A DNA stretch of 64,000 nt from an uncultured Muribaculaceae bacterium (GTDB lineage: Bacteria; Bacteroidota; Bacteroidia; Bacteroidales; Muribaculaceae), in the NCBI GenBank assembly GCA_910579675.1, contig CAJTUF010000006.1, forward strand, positions 57,292 through 121,291, read 5' to 3'. Made by a program: the position numbers and the translations under genes. Below, one piece after another: positions 17,477 to 26,874 of this stretch. The notes beneath the pieces were generated by a model, which was not told the origin of the DNA, searched no databases, and saw only the letters and a list, made by a program, of their open reading frames with translations. Position 1 is the stretch's first letter, and each line of letters starts with the position of its first letter.

Positions 17477-18340
17477 TCATAAACCAAGGAAGCGGCAGAT
17501 TGCGGGTAGCATCTTTTCGCCCATAGCGACACCGCAGGCATGCGTTTGTCTTAGTTTGGTCGGATCTGATTCAATCCTGCTGATGCCGAGAGGCTTGTCG
17601 GGAGCGATGACTAAGGCTCTTCCTGCGCGTTCCTCAGCCTCGACGTAGCGCAGTTGAGCGTTGTACATGAGGTGGCGTTGAGCCATCGCACGTGCCACAG
17701 CCGGATATCGGCGCAGTGCTATATTGAAAAACCAGCGAGGTGCAGGTTTCTTGAAGAAATCACGGGGTTGGGTGAGAATGACAACGCACCGGTCGTAGCC
17801 CCTGCTCTGAAAATATTTGAGAGGTATAGAGTCGGAAATACCTCCGTCGAGCATACGGCGCCCGTCGTCGACCATCACCGGACGCGACACCACCGGCATC
17901 GAAGCCGACGCTCTCATCCATTCGAGCGACTGCCGGGTTACACGTGTCATATTATAATAAGCAGGAAGCCCGGTGGAAACATCTGTCGCCACCATGACAA
18001 ATTCCATAGGAGAGCTGTCGAATGTGGCGCAATCAAACTTGTCGAGGTGCAATGGAAGCTCATGGTAGGCAAATTCAGCGCCTACCAGTTCGCCGGTCGA
18101 CAATAACGTGCGCCAACCCATATAGCGCGGGTCTCGGCAATAGGTAGTGTTGTAGCGCAATACCCGCCCGGGTTGGTTTGACTTATAATTGCAGCCGAAA
18201 CATGCACCGGCCGAAACGCCAATGGCGCCATCAAATTTTACATCATGGCGCATCATCACATCCATGACGCCTGCGGTGAAGAGTCCTCTCATGGCTCCTC
18301 CCTCAAGCACAAGTCCGTATTTATGTCGCATCAGGTCCAT
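17477..18340 (-). CDS. Patatin-like phospholipase
   Basis: 287 residues. The patatin signature is complete: glycine-rich oxyanion stretch LEGGAMRGLF, nucleophile Ser in GVSAG (about residues 41-45), and the Asp of the catalytic dyad in LDGGISDSIPL. It lacks a signal peptide and membrane helices, as in the YjjU group of cytosolic or membrane-associated patatins. Likely a serine acyl hydrolase acting on phospholipids; the substrate is not evident. A second in-frame ATG (18331) is possible. It is single and lies 72 nt before the ung gene, from which it is separated by that operon's promoter. Confidence 0.88.
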   Translation of the reverse strand: MDLMRHKYGLVLEGGAMRGLFTAGVMDVMMRHDVKFDGAIGVSAGACFGCNYKSNQPGRVLRYNTTYCRDPRYMGWRTLLSTGELVGAEFAYHELPLHLDKFDCATFDSSPMEFVMVATDVSTGLPAYYNMTRVTRQSLEWMRASASMPVVSRPVMVDDGRRMLDGGISDSIPLKYFQSRGYDRCVVILTQPRDFFKKPAPRWFFNIALRRYPAVARAMAQRHLMYNAQLRYVEAEERAGRALVIAPDKPLGISRIESDPTKLRQTHACGVAMGEKMLPAICRFLGL

Positions 18341-18493
18341 AGCTTATCTATTGTGGGTCGGAAATATAGCTGCCAGGCCGCGCCTACGGTGGCACTGCCC
18401 GGCAGACTGACAACCGCGAAGTTACTATTTTTCTTTGATATATGGAACCTATGAGACCCCGATGTAGGGTTGATTTCAGGAGGTGAGTTCCGA

Positions 18494-19117
18494 TCAGCCT
18501 TCGGTGTGGAAGCTTGTAAAGGACGACCGTTCCTGAGCCGGCATCTCATCTTTCATAGCTGCGAAGGCTTTGATCATGAAAGCCATGTTGCGTCCGAGAT
18601 TACGCATGGTCTGCAATCCTTCGAGATCAGCTTCCACATCTTCAGCTGTGAACCCGTGAACTTCATTCCAGTAAGTGCTCGATGCAATAGGCATTGCGCT
18701 GATGGTGAAATATTTATTGATTTCGTCGAAAGCAGATGTAGAGCCTGCACGACGCGATGAGAGCACAGCTGCGCCAACTTTCATCTTTTTGTCGATGGTA
18801 GTCGAGGTGCTGTAAAACAGGCGGTCGAGGAACGCAAGGGCCTGTCCATTACATCCAGCATAATACACCGGGCTTCCAACAATCACCCCGGCGGCCTCGG
18901 CCAGCTTAGGTGCAGTTTCGTTTACGGCGTCGTTGAATACACATCGTCCATGCTCGCGGCAGAAGTTGCACCCGATACATCCTCGGATGTCCTGTGTGCC
19001 TATATTTACCCGTTCTACCTCTATGCCACAGGCAGATAGGGTGGCTTCAGTTTCTCGCAGGCCGCGGTCGGTGCAACCATGCAGATGAGGGCTGCCATTG
19101 ATTACCAATACTTTCAT
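18494..19117 (-). CDS. Flavodoxin-fold NAD(P)H-dependent oxidoreductase (iron-sulfur flavoprotein-like)
   Basis: 207 residues. The N-terminus VLVINGSPHLHGCT is the FMN phosphate loop of the FMN-reductase family, and GVIVGSPVYYAGCNGQ is the second flavin-binding loop. A cysteine set GCIGCNFCREHGRC (about residues 46-59) resembles that of iron-sulfur flavoproteins and may bind a cluster. Function is presumably electron transfer or quinone/nitro-group reduction; no partner is adjacent. The TATCTTTG box at 19156-19163 lies 39 nt upstream. Confidence 0.8.
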   Translation of the reverse strand: MKVLVINGSPHLHGCTDRGLRETEATLSACGIEVERVNIGTQDIRGCIGCNFCREHGRCVFNDAVNETAPKLAEAAGVIVGSPVYYAGCNGQALAFLDRLFYSTSTTIDKKMKVGAAVLSSRRAGSTSAFDEINKYFTISAMPIASSTYWNEVHGFTAEDVEADLEGLQTMRNLGRNMAFMIKAFAAMKDEMPAQERSSFTSFHTEG

Positions 19118-19155
19118 AGTGTATCGTGGGGGATATTTATTTGAGATAATTCGTG

Positions 19156-19163
19156 CAAAGATA
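19156..19163 (-). promoter_or_regulatory. Possible -7 box of the flavoprotein gene
   Basis: TATCTTTG on the minus strand matches TAnnTTTG; no convincing upstream TTTG at the usual spacing. The rest of 19164-19400 is AT-rich with no gene seen. Confidence 0.45.
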
Positions 19164-19401
19164 ACAACAAAATACGAAAATGGTTGCGTATAATAATTAT
19201 AGGTTTAGCATCTCTTCAGTAAACGACAATGACATACTCCACCCCTTGCGTTTGGCAGACCTGATATCGCTACGATATTATTTGTCTTATTTGAGAGGTT
19301 GTGGAAGGCTGTTGGGTAGCCAATATTGCCCAAAAGTTCATCTTAAATTCGGATTTTATGTGAAATAATGTTAAATATATTGATTTTGATACTCAACTAT
19401 C

Positions 19402-19431
19402 ATTGCGGATTGTGGAAAATGCGTACCTTTG
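19402..19431 (+). promoter_or_regulatory. Promoter upstream of the short terminated leader
   Basis: TACCTTTG at 19424-19431 with ATTG 18 nt upstream (19402-19405). Predicted start near 19436. Confidence 0.55.
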
Positions 19432-19435
19432 CAGT

Positions 19436-19511
19436 GTGTGTTTTTCATAGTATTAGATTAAGATAAAGGTTTAGAGGAAGAGGCGTCGAGATGACGGGTC
19501 TTCCTTTTTTT
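19436..19511 (+). ncRNA. Candidate short RNA or attenuator leader
   Basis: A stretch of about 75 nt lies between a TACCTTTG box and an intrinsic terminator and has no frame worth calling. It ends 68 nt before the HAD phosphatase and ribF genes, so it is either a free small RNA or a conditional terminator in their leader. It does not show the multi-helix layout of an FMN riboswitch. No Rfam family is recognised. Confidence 0.4.
19476..19511 (+). terminator. Intrinsic terminator or attenuator before the HAD/ribF genes
   Basis: GGAAGA (19476-19481) pairs with TCTTCC (19499-19504), and inner CGTC (19484-19487) pairs with GACG (19493-19496), with GG/GG mismatches between. Seven T follow at once (19505-19511), then ATTTT. 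Confidence 0.7.
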
Positions 19512-19578
19512 ATTTTGACTAATCTATATGTATGATGCACGTGTTATTAATAAGTATAAGTAACAGCCATTTGACAAA

Positions 19579-20205
19579 ATGATACGAAATATTCTATTTG
19601 ATCTGGGCGGAGTGATCATGGATATACGACGCTCCGATTGTATTGAGGCATTCCGCAAACTCGGGATGGCACATCCGGAGCAGTTTCTGGGTGAATATGT
19701 CCAGAGCGGCCCTTTTATGGGAATAGAAAACGGCAGTGTGACCCCGCAACAGTTTCGCGATGAGATGCGTTCACATCTTCGCGAGGGTGTCACCGATGAT
19801 GAGATAGACCGCGCCTTCGAGGCATTCCTCGTGGGTATACCGTCTCGTCGCCTCAATGCATTGAAGGAGTTGAGGAGCAAAGGTTATAAGATTTGTCTCT
19901 TGTCAAATACCAATCCAATCATGTGGGAGGGTAAGATAAGCCAGGAGTTCCGCAAGGAGGGAGAGAGTGGTCCGGAGGCTTATTTCGACGGTATGGTGCG
20001 TTCATATGCGGCCAAAGTTATGAAGCCCGACCCTGAAATCTTCCGCTTAGCCGCAAGAGAATGTGGAATAAAGCCATCGGAAACAATCTTTATAGATGAT
20101 TCGCAGACTAATCTCGATGCAGCATCGCGAGAAGGTTTTGCCACTCTTTTGGTAGCTCCGGGTGAGGAGTTTCCGACGCTCTTGGAGGAGCGTTTCGGTA
20201 TATGA
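19579..20205 (+). CDS. HAD-superfamily hydrolase (subfamily IA)
   Basis: 208 residues. Motif I is LFDLGGVIMD, with Asp at 8 as probable nucleophile although the second Asp of DxD is Gly, as in several HAD-IA phosphatases. Motif II is LLSNTN, the lysine motif lies in VMKPDPEIF, and motif IV is FIDDSQTN. The cap is helical (about residues 18-85). Small-molecule phosphatase is likely; the substrate is unknown. It overlaps ribF by 4 nt, so it might serve flavin metabolism (for example FMN or a pathway phosphate), but that is inference from position only. Confidence 0.85.
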   Translation: MIRNILFDLGGVIMDIRRSDCIEAFRKLGMAHPEQFLGEYVQSGPFMGIENGSVTPQQFRDEMRSHLREGVTDDEIDRAFEAFLVGIPSRRLNALKELRSKGYKICLLSNTNPIMWEGKISQEFRKEGESGPEAYFDGMVRSYAAKVMKPDPEIFRLAARECGIKPSETIFIDDSQTNLDAASREGFATLLVAPGEEFPTLLEERFGI

Positions 20206-21149
20206 TACTCAAGCGCGGCAATACCCGTCGACGCCGGATCGCAGCTGTGGGAATGTATGACGGTGTACACCGGGGCCATCGTTTCTTGCTCGATTATATG
20301 AGGCTGGAAGCAAAGCAGAGAGCTCTCGCTTCTGCTGCCGTCACATTTCATGACCATCCGCTTTCGGTGGTGAGGCCCGATGACGCGCCTAAACTTCTGA
20401 CCTCGCCTGATGATAAATTTCAACTTCTTGAAGCTTCGGGTGCCGATGATGTGATCATACTCGACTTCGACGATAAGATGCGCCACATGACAGCGCGTCA
20501 GTTTCTGCGCATGCTCAAGCGGCGTTGGGCTATAGATGCTTTAGTGGTCGGATTCAACAATCGCTTCGGCCGCGACCGCCTCGAAGGTATTGATCAATAT
20601 AAGGCAATAGGCAAGGAGATCGGAATAGATATTCTTGAAGCTCCCGAATATAAAGGGAAGGGAGCCCCTGTGAGCTCGTCGATCATTCGCCGGCATCTCT
20701 CGGAGGGGCTTATTGAGGAGGCTTCCACAGCGTTGGGCCGCCCATATAAAATCAAAGGACAAGTGGTGGATGGCCGACGGCTCGGACGTACTCTTGGTTT
20801 CCCGACAGCCAATGTCGACCCCATACCCGTCAATGCCGTATTGCCGTTGTTTGGGGTTTATGTTGCGATTGCCACCACGCCAGATGGCGTAAGACATCCG
20901 GCTGTAGTCAACATCGGGAGGCGGCCGACTGTAGAGGAGGATCCTGAAGCGGCTCCTGTCACCATAGAGGCCCATATCATAGACTATGCCGGGTATCTAT
21001 ATGGATCCATGCTTGAGCTCGATTTCATATCGTATCTTCGTCCGGAAAAGAAATTTCCATCCATTGACAAGCTCAGGCAGGCACTCGAAAACGATAAGAA
21101 GAAGGCTAAAGCCAAGCTCGAAAAGGAGGGTTATATGACCAAAGGTTGA
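20202..21149 (+). CDS. ribF: Bifunctional riboflavin kinase/FAD synthetase
   Basis: 315 residues, standard length. The N-terminal adenylyltransferase has the HIGH-like GMYDGVHRGHRFLL, and SSSIIRRHLSEG marks the end of that domain. The C-terminal kinase has GRTLGFPTANVDP and PAVVNIGRRPTVEE. It makes FMN and then FAD from riboflavin in the cytosol. The usual GNFDGVHRGH is slightly changed to GMYDGVHRGH, with key His residues kept. It overlaps the HAD gene (ATGA). Confidence 0.95.
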   Translation: MILKRGNTRRRRIAAVGMYDGVHRGHRFLLDYMRLEAKQRALASAAVTFHDHPLSVVRPDDAPKLLTSPDDKFQLLEASGADDVIILDFDDKMRHMTARQFLRMLKRRWAIDALVVGFNNRFGRDRLEGIDQYKAIGKEIGIDILEAPEYKGKGAPVSSSIIRRHLSEGLIEEASTALGRPYKIKGQVVDGRRLGRTLGFPTANVDPIPVNAVLPLFGVYVAIATTPDGVRHPAVVNIGRRPTVEEDPEAAPVTIEAHIIDYAGYLYGSMLELDFISYLRPEKKFPSIDKLRQALENDKKKAKAKLEKEGYMTKG

Positions 21150-21217
21150 CGACTCCACGGGCCAATATGTGTGTATGCTTTGCGGTAGAGCTTTAAAGGC
21201 GGACTTAAGTTGACATT

Positions 21218-21802
21218 ATGCTGACACAACTTTTTTTCACGTTTTTCAAGATTGGCGCCTTCACCTTCGGAGGAGGGTGGGCCATGATACCTCTTATAGA
21301 GAAGGAAATAGTCGATAATCACGGGTGGCTTACCAAAGATGAGTTTTTGGATAAGCTCGCTGTGGTGCAGGCCCTCCCGGGAGTGTTTGCTGTAAACATA
21401 TCGGTGGCTGTGGGGGATAAACTCCGAGGTCGTACAGGAAGCGTCATTGCAGCTTTGGGCACCATCCTGCCGTCGTTTCTTATGATACTGACGATAGCCA
21501 TTTTCCTCACCCCTGAGCTTATAAAGACCAATGATATAGTAAATCGTATATTTATGGGGATAAGGCCTGCGGTGGTAGCTCTGATCATAGCTCCAGTGAT
21601 ATCTACTGGCCGATCGGCCAAGCTCACTCGCCACACCATATGGATTCCGGTAGTCATAGCGCTTCTGATATGGAGTGGGCTGCCGTTTATCTCAAGCCCG
21701 ATTCTGTATATAGTTGTCGGAGGGGTGGCCGGCTACATAATCCATAACCGCAATGCGCGCCTCATGGCAGCACACAAGGCCTGGGAGGAGCCTCGCCAAT
21801 GA
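21218..21802 (+). CDS. Chromate transporter, short CHR type, first half
   Basis: 194 residues, half the length of classic ChrA. Opens with FFKIGAFTFGGGWAMIPLIE, the conserved FGGG motif of CHR proteins, followed by VQALPGVFAVNISVAVG and about five membrane segments. Short CHR proteins work as pairs with opposite topology; the partner gene overlaps it by 4 nt. They are linked to chromate efflux, though the natural substrate in gut anaerobes is uncertain. Confidence 0.9.
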   Translation: MLTQLFFTFFKIGAFTFGGGWAMIPLIEKEIVDNHGWLTKDEFLDKLAVVQALPGVFAVNISVAVGDKLRGRTGSVIAALGTILPSFLMILTIAIFLTPELIKTNDIVNRIFMGIRPAVVALIIAPVISTGRSAKLTRHTIWIPVVIALLIWSGLPFISSPILYIVVGGVAGYIIHNRNARLMAAHKAWEEPRQ

Positions 21803-22368
21803 TCTACTTACGTTTGATCTGGAGTTATCTCAAGATAGGATTGTTTGGCTTTGGCGGCGGTTATGCGATGCTTGCGCTCATCGAGCGGGAGATTGTGGCG
21901 CCCGGATGGATTTCTGAACAGACATTCACCGATATTGTAGCCATATCGCAGATGACGCCGGGCCCCATAGGCATCAACTCGGCCACATATATCGGATATG
22001 TTGCTCCAGGCATATCCGATCAGGCTTTTTCCAATCCGGTCTTTGGTGTCATTGGCTCGATTATCTGCACTTTGGTAGTGATTATTCCTTCGTTTGTGCT
22101 TGTAACCTCGACAGAGCATTTCATACGCCGGCATAAGGAGAGCGCTATAGTCAAGGGTGTTCTATCGGGGCTGCGTCCGGTAGTTGTGGGCCTGATAGCT
22201 TCAGCTGCGCTCCTGTTGATGAATGCGGCAAATTTCGGTGAGGAGACATACCAGATTATATGCTCAATCGCAATATGTGTGTCTGCATTTGTGGCCGTGT
22301 TCTTTGCTAAGCTTCACCCTATTTTCGTGATATTGCTCGCCGGAGTTGCGGGTCTTATTCTTTTCTGA
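21799..22368 (+). CDS. Chromate transporter, short CHR type, second half
   Basis: 189 residues. Same architecture as its neighbour: YLKIGLFGFGGGYAMLALIE, then ISQMTPGPIGINSATYIGY, then hydrophobic segments to the C-terminus. Sequence differs clearly from the first half, as expected of a heterodimer that arose by old duplication. It overlaps the upstream half by 4 nt and is followed 5 nt later by folC. Confidence 0.9.
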   Translation: MIYLRLIWSYLKIGLFGFGGGYAMLALIEREIVAPGWISEQTFTDIVAISQMTPGPIGINSATYIGYVAPGISDQAFSNPVFGVIGSIICTLVVIIPSFVLVTSTEHFIRRHKESAIVKGVLSGLRPVVVGLIASAALLLMNAANFGEETYQIICSIAICVSAFVAVFFAKLHPIFVILLAGVAGLILF

Positions 22369-22373
22369 CCATT

Positions 22374-23681
22374 ATGACTTATAAAGATACCATCGACTTT
22401 CTCTTCTCTCAGCTTGCAATGTATCAGCAGCAGGGTCCCAGTGCATATAAGCCTGGGCTTGGAACCACTTTGGCCCTCGACAGAGCCTTCGGCAATCCAT
22501 CGGAAGGGTTAAGGGTGATCCATGTCGCGGGGACCAATGGTAAAGGATCAACCTCACATTCGCTGGCTTCGGTGTTTCAGGCTGCCGGATTGAAAACCGG
22601 CCTGTTTACGTCGCCTCACCTGCTTGATTTCAGAGAACGGATAAGGATTGATGGCCGGATGATTCCGGAAGAGGCAGTGACTGAATTCGTGGACCGATAT
22701 AAGGCTATGATGTTGGAAATGCGGCCATCTTTTTTTGAACTCACTACCATTATGGCGTTTGACTGGTTTGCTCGAAACGGGGTAGATGTGGCGGTTGTGG
22801 AAGTGGGTCTCGGTGGTCGTCTCGACTCCACCAACATAGTCAACCCGGTGATGAGCGTGATAACCAACATCTCGCTTGATCATACAGCACTTCTCGGATC
22901 AACACCTGAGCAGATCGCTGGTGAAAAAGCGGGGATTATCAAGGCGTCAGTTCCGGCTGTAGTTGGAGAAGCTGAGGATGGAGTGAAAGAAGTATTCCTA
23001 TGCAAGGCTAAGGAGGTGGGGGCGCCGCTTGTGTTTGCATCAGACGATGGCAGACTCCCATATTCAGGATATGAATATACCGAAAATGGCATACTTTATT
23101 TTGCCACTCCGTTTGGCGACCTGAGTTGCGATCTGTCAGGATCGTGCCAACCGGCCAACATGGCCACGGTGCTCACCACGCTCGACCTTCTCCGCCGCGG
23201 CGGCTTAATTGAATTGAGCGATGCGGCTGTAGCAGAGGGCCTCGCAGATGTGGCAGGGCACACAGGCCTTATGGGGCGCTGGATGACAGTGGGGTCTGCT
23301 CCAAGGGTGATATGCGACACCGGCCATAATATAGGCGGTTGGGAATATATTGTGCCGCGCCTCAACTCCATGCCCGGGAAGAAAAAGATTGTGGTGGGAT
23401 TTGTCAACGACAAGGATATCCGGGCGGTGCTCGGTCTTGCCGCTACAATATCCGAGGCCACATTCTACTTCACCCGAGCGTCGGTGGATAGGGCTTTGCC
23501 TGCCGACCAATTGGCGATGATAGCTGCTGAGTCGGGGCTCAGTGGCAATAGCTATCCAACAGTTGAGGCGGCCTTTATGGCCGCTAAGAAGGATGCCGGA
23601 GCTGATGATACAATCTTTGTCGGAGGCTCGACATTTGTAGTGGCCGATCTTTTGGCGCTCGTCACACCTGCAAAGGGATAG
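22374..23681 (+). CDS. folC: Folylpolyglutamate synthase/dihydrofolate synthase
   Basis: 435 residues. Mur-ligase-type ATP-binding loop GTNGKGSTSHSLASV (about 49-63), TSPHLLDFRERIRI, VEVGLGGRLDSTN and NISLDHTALLGST are all diagnostic of FolC. It adds glutamate to dihydropteroate and tetrahydrofolate. The last 20 bases overlap the end of the convergent RND permease gene with no terminator between them. Confidence 0.95.
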   Translation: MTYKDTIDFLFSQLAMYQQQGPSAYKPGLGTTLALDRAFGNPSEGLRVIHVAGTNGKGSTSHSLASVFQAAGLKTGLFTSPHLLDFRERIRIDGRMIPEEAVTEFVDRYKAMMLEMRPSFFELTTIMAFDWFARNGVDVAVVEVGLGGRLDSTNIVNPVMSVITNISLDHTALLGSTPEQIAGEKAGIIKASVPAVVGEAEDGVKEVFLCKAKEVGAPLVFASDDGRLPYSGYEYTENGILYFATPFGDLSCDLSGSCQPANMATVLTTLDLLRRGGLIELSDAAVAEGLADVAGHTGLMGRWMTVGSAPRVICDTGHNIGGWEYIVPRLNSMPGKKKIVVGFVNDKDIRAVLGLAATISEATFYFTRASVDRALPADQLAMIAAESGLSGNSYPTVEAAFMAAKKDAGADDTIFVGGSTFVVADLLALVTPAKG

Positions 23682-26600
23682 CCGCCGGACGTTTACGGCG
23701 CCACCAGCGGCGGCCCTTGCCCGGTTTCTTCTTTTTCCCATCCTTGCGCCGCGTGGCGGGGAGCACAAAGATGGGCAGATAGATGAGAAGAGCGAGCAGG
23801 CTCATGATCAGACCGCCGATAGTGCCGAGAGCAAGAGGAAACCAGAATCCCTCCTTGCCGTTGGTGCCTACCATAAACGGGATGAAGCCCAAAACGGTAC
23901 TCACGACGGTGAGCAGGATAGGGATAATCTTAGCATTCCACGCCTTGAGATACAGCTTCACAGGGCCGGCTTTGGGCTTCAGTGACCGAAGCCGGTTGTA
24001 TTCGTTGAGCAGGTAGATTGCTGCATTGACCGTGATACCACAAAGCAACACAAAAGATGCAAAGCCACCCTGATCAAAATTCATTTTTGTGAGATAGAAA
24101 ATCAAGAATACACCGATAAAGCTTATCGGAATGGTGAATATGATCACAAGGGGCTGACGAAGCGAATTGAAGAGAATAGCCGTAACCCAAAAAATTATGG
24201 CCATAACAAGCAGTAGGAGCCAATAGTTGGTCGACGAGGAATTGTTCCAATTATACTCCCGCGACTTATTTTCTATGTTGTAGCCCAAAGGCAGCAGGGG
24301 CTTAAACTTCTCTATGTCGGCGTTGAGAACTCTATCGCCTTGTTTTGATGAGCCTACATATTCATATTGCAGGCAAAGACGATATTGTTGATTCTCCTTG
24401 GCAACGGTAGATGGGGCGTTAGTATGGCCCAGACTTGCAAAGTCGCTTGTTTTGAAAACACGCAGATCGTTTTTATCCTTCCCCGTCCCGGGCAGGGTAA
24501 ACGGTATGTTCATGAGCGACCAAACATCATACTCTGAACTCTGCCGCGACTCAAGATAGATCCTGTCGGTGCTTCCGGGGATAAGACCGCAGTTTATATC
24601 TCGGCCGAATACCGGCTGAAGGGCGTTGAAAAGTTCGTGTATGCTCACATGCTCGCGTGCCATGGCATCGCGGTCTATGTCGAGATAAAATTCTGTATAG
24701 TCATCTTTATACCACGAAAATTCCGAGCTCACGGTCACCTCCTTAATTCGGCGGTGGGTGAGCAGGGTGTCGCGAAACGCCTCAGCAATACGCTCCAATT
24801 CATCGTAGTTGTAGCCGGTGAGTTTTACGCGGTAACTACCCGATGATTCAACCACGCTGTTGCTGAAACCTTGATCCTGCAGACCATATACCGACCAACT
24901 GCCGCCACCGAGGGTGATGGCTTTACTGATTATTTTAGATTTCAGCTGATAGGGGAAAGAGGTAAAGGCAGCCTCCGGTTTGAAAGATACATCGAGCGAG
25001 GCTCGTCGAGCCGACATTATATTGGTTCTGAACTGCTTCACTTCGTCGAATCCCGATATGAAGGCTTCCATCTTCTTCACCAACTCATTCATCTGCTCGA
25101 GGGTAGATCCGTTAGGCAGAGTGGCGGATATATATAGTGTGGGCTCGCTTTCTCCGCGATTGAAGTAGCTGCCTTCATACACATCTTTGACAAAGAGCCG
25201 TAGGGTGCCTCCAAGAGCCTTGTCGATCCAAGGTTTGACGCTTTCCTGATATGCCTGGCTACCGATGGTCTTATTGTAGATGTCGCACCCCTTGATTTCT
25301 TTTGGAAGCATGAACACAGGAATGCCGAAAGCAAGAATGGCTATCACGATAAACGCCCATTTCCATCGCAGCCCGAAACGGATTGATGCTCCGTAGCCAC
25401 GATCGAACAAGCGGATAAACTTCACTCTCAGACGCGATTTGCGGGTGATGTGGCGTCCAACTCCGATGCGCTCGATAAGGGCGGGAACAAGAAACAGAGC
25501 TATGGCAAGCGACACACAAAGGTTGATTATCACTACTGCCACAAAGTCTTGAAGATTTAGGCGAAGCTCATCGTCGAGGAAAAAAACTATGCCGAGTGCG
25601 CCAATTGTTGTCAGGGTGGCAGCAAGTACAGCTGTAAATGCCTTGAGATTACGTTTATGGATAAGATGGTCGCTCATGACAATGATGTTGTCGATAATGA
25701 GATTGAGCGATATGGTGATACCTGCGAGTGAATAGAGCTGTATCTCAAGCCGGAAGAGGTAGTAAAATATAACAGCTATGGCCAGATTGGCCAAGAGTGA
25801 TATTGTGATCACGAGCATGTAACGCAGATTGAGGGTGATCAGCGCTACAAAAGCAAGAAGGATAAGGAGCGTAAGGCCGGTGCGGAAATAGATTTTATCG
25901 AGCTCGGCCGATATGTTGGCCGTGGCATCGTAGCTTAGGCGGAAAGAATATCCCTCAGGCAGATTCATTGAGTCGAGAGTGCGTTTCACTTCAGCTGCCA
26001 CCTCAAGCTGGTTGGCCTCTTCATCGGCAAAAATGTTGCAGTAGATAGAATTGAGGCCGTTGACACGGTAGTAGGATGTAGGCTCGGCCTCCATGTAGCG
26101 TGCCGTGATAAGTCGGTCAAGCGATATGATGCTGCTGTCGGGTAGTGCTACTGTGATGTCGGCAAAATCAAAATCCCCATCATCAGATATTGCCGACGAT
26201 ACCGACAGCCATTCACGATCGGAGGTGTGGCCCATGCCGAGATATTCGGTGCGGCTCTGCTCGATTATTGCCTTCTGGAGCCCATATGGTGTGAGGCCGA
26301 GAGCCCGCAGCTGATTGCTGTCGTAGGTAAGCCTCCACTCCATCTGAGTGGCTCCCGACATGATCACCTTGTTGACTCCGGCCACTCGTCCGAGTACCGG
26401 TCTTACATATTCCTCGGCATACTCCATGATTTCGGGGGGAGTCTCGGAGGCTGTGATGGTGTAGGATAGGACCGGGCGTGTGGCTTGAGATATTGCCCGT
26501 CGTGGTTCTACAATAGGATAGGACACTCCCTCTGGAAGTTGAGGCCATACCTGACGCACAATCGACGATGCCTCAAAGCGGGCCTGCTGCATATCGGTGT

Positions 26601-26874
26601 GCTCATCGAGTGTGAGGGTGATGCGTCCGCTGCCATTGCTTGATTCCGATTCGATCTCCTTTATGCCCTGAATACGGGCAAGGACCGATTCGAGCTTGCT
26701 CGTCACTTCGCTTTCCACCACGCGGGCGGCAGCGTGAGGCATCGAATATGACACAGTCATCGAGGGCATCGTCCGCGATGGCATAAGCTTAACAGGCAGA
26801 CGAGTGATGAGCGCACAACCCAGAAGGGCCAGCGCAGCTGTGATGACTATGATGGAAAAACTTCGTGCCTTCAT
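23662..26874 (-). CDS. RND efflux permease, second of two in the operon
   Basis: 1070 residues. Layout of an AcrB/CusA-type permease: N-terminal helix, first periplasmic loop, helices 2-6 (about 330-480), second loop, helices 8-12 (about 855-1040), and a very basic tail (KKKKPGKGRRWWRRKR) near the end. Helix 4 has LNLIIDNIIVMSDH, keeping one proton-relay Asp. It differs strongly from the other permease in the operon, so it is not a recent duplicate. The start overlaps the TolC stop by 4 nt and its end overlaps folC. A heteromeric pump or two pumps sharing one outer channel are both possible. Confidence 0.85.
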   Translation of the reverse strand: MKARSFSIIVITAALALLGCALITRLPVKLMPSRTMPSMTVSYSMPHAAARVVESEVTSKLESVLARIQGIKEIESESSNGSGRITLTLDEHTDMQQARFEASSIVRQVWPQLPEGVSYPIVEPRRAISQATRPVLSYTITASETPPEIMEYAEEYVRPVLGRVAGVNKVIMSGATQMEWRLTYDSNQLRALGLTPYGLQKAIIEQSRTEYLGMGHTSDREWLSVSSAISDDGDFDFADITVALPDSSIISLDRLITARYMEAEPTSYYRVNGLNSIYCNIFADEEANQLEVAAEVKRTLDSMNLPEGYSFRLSYDATANISAELDKIYFRTGLTLLILLAFVALITLNLRYMLVITISLLANLAIAVIFYYLFRLEIQLYSLAGITISLNLIIDNIIVMSDHLIHKRNLKAFTAVLAATLTTIGALGIVFFLDDELRLNLQDFVAVVIINLCVSLAIALFLVPALIERIGVGRHITRKSRLRVKFIRLFDRGYGASIRFGLRWKWAFIVIAILAFGIPVFMLPKEIKGCDIYNKTIGSQAYQESVKPWIDKALGGTLRLFVKDVYEGSYFNRGESEPTLYISATLPNGSTLEQMNELVKKMEAFISGFDEVKQFRTNIMSARRASLDVSFKPEAAFTSFPYQLKSKIISKAITLGGGSWSVYGLQDQGFSNSVVESSGSYRVKLTGYNYDELERIAEAFRDTLLTHRRIKEVTVSSEFSWYKDDYTEFYLDIDRDAMAREHVSIHELFNALQPVFGRDINCGLIPGSTDRIYLESRQSSEYDVWSLMNIPFTLPGTGKDKNDLRVFKTSDFASLGHTNAPSTVAKENQQYRLCLQYEYVGSSKQGDRVLNADIEKFKPLLPLGYNIENKSREYNWNNSSSTNYWLLLLVMAIIFWVTAILFNSLRQPLVIIFTIPISFIGVFLIFYLTKMNFDQGGFASFVLLCGITVNAAIYLLNEYNRLRSLKPKAGPVKLYLKAWNAKIIPILLTVVSTVLGFIPFMVGTNGKEGFWFPLALGTIGGLIMSLLALLIYLPIFVLPATRRKDGKKKKPGKGRRWWRRKRPAAIPLQV

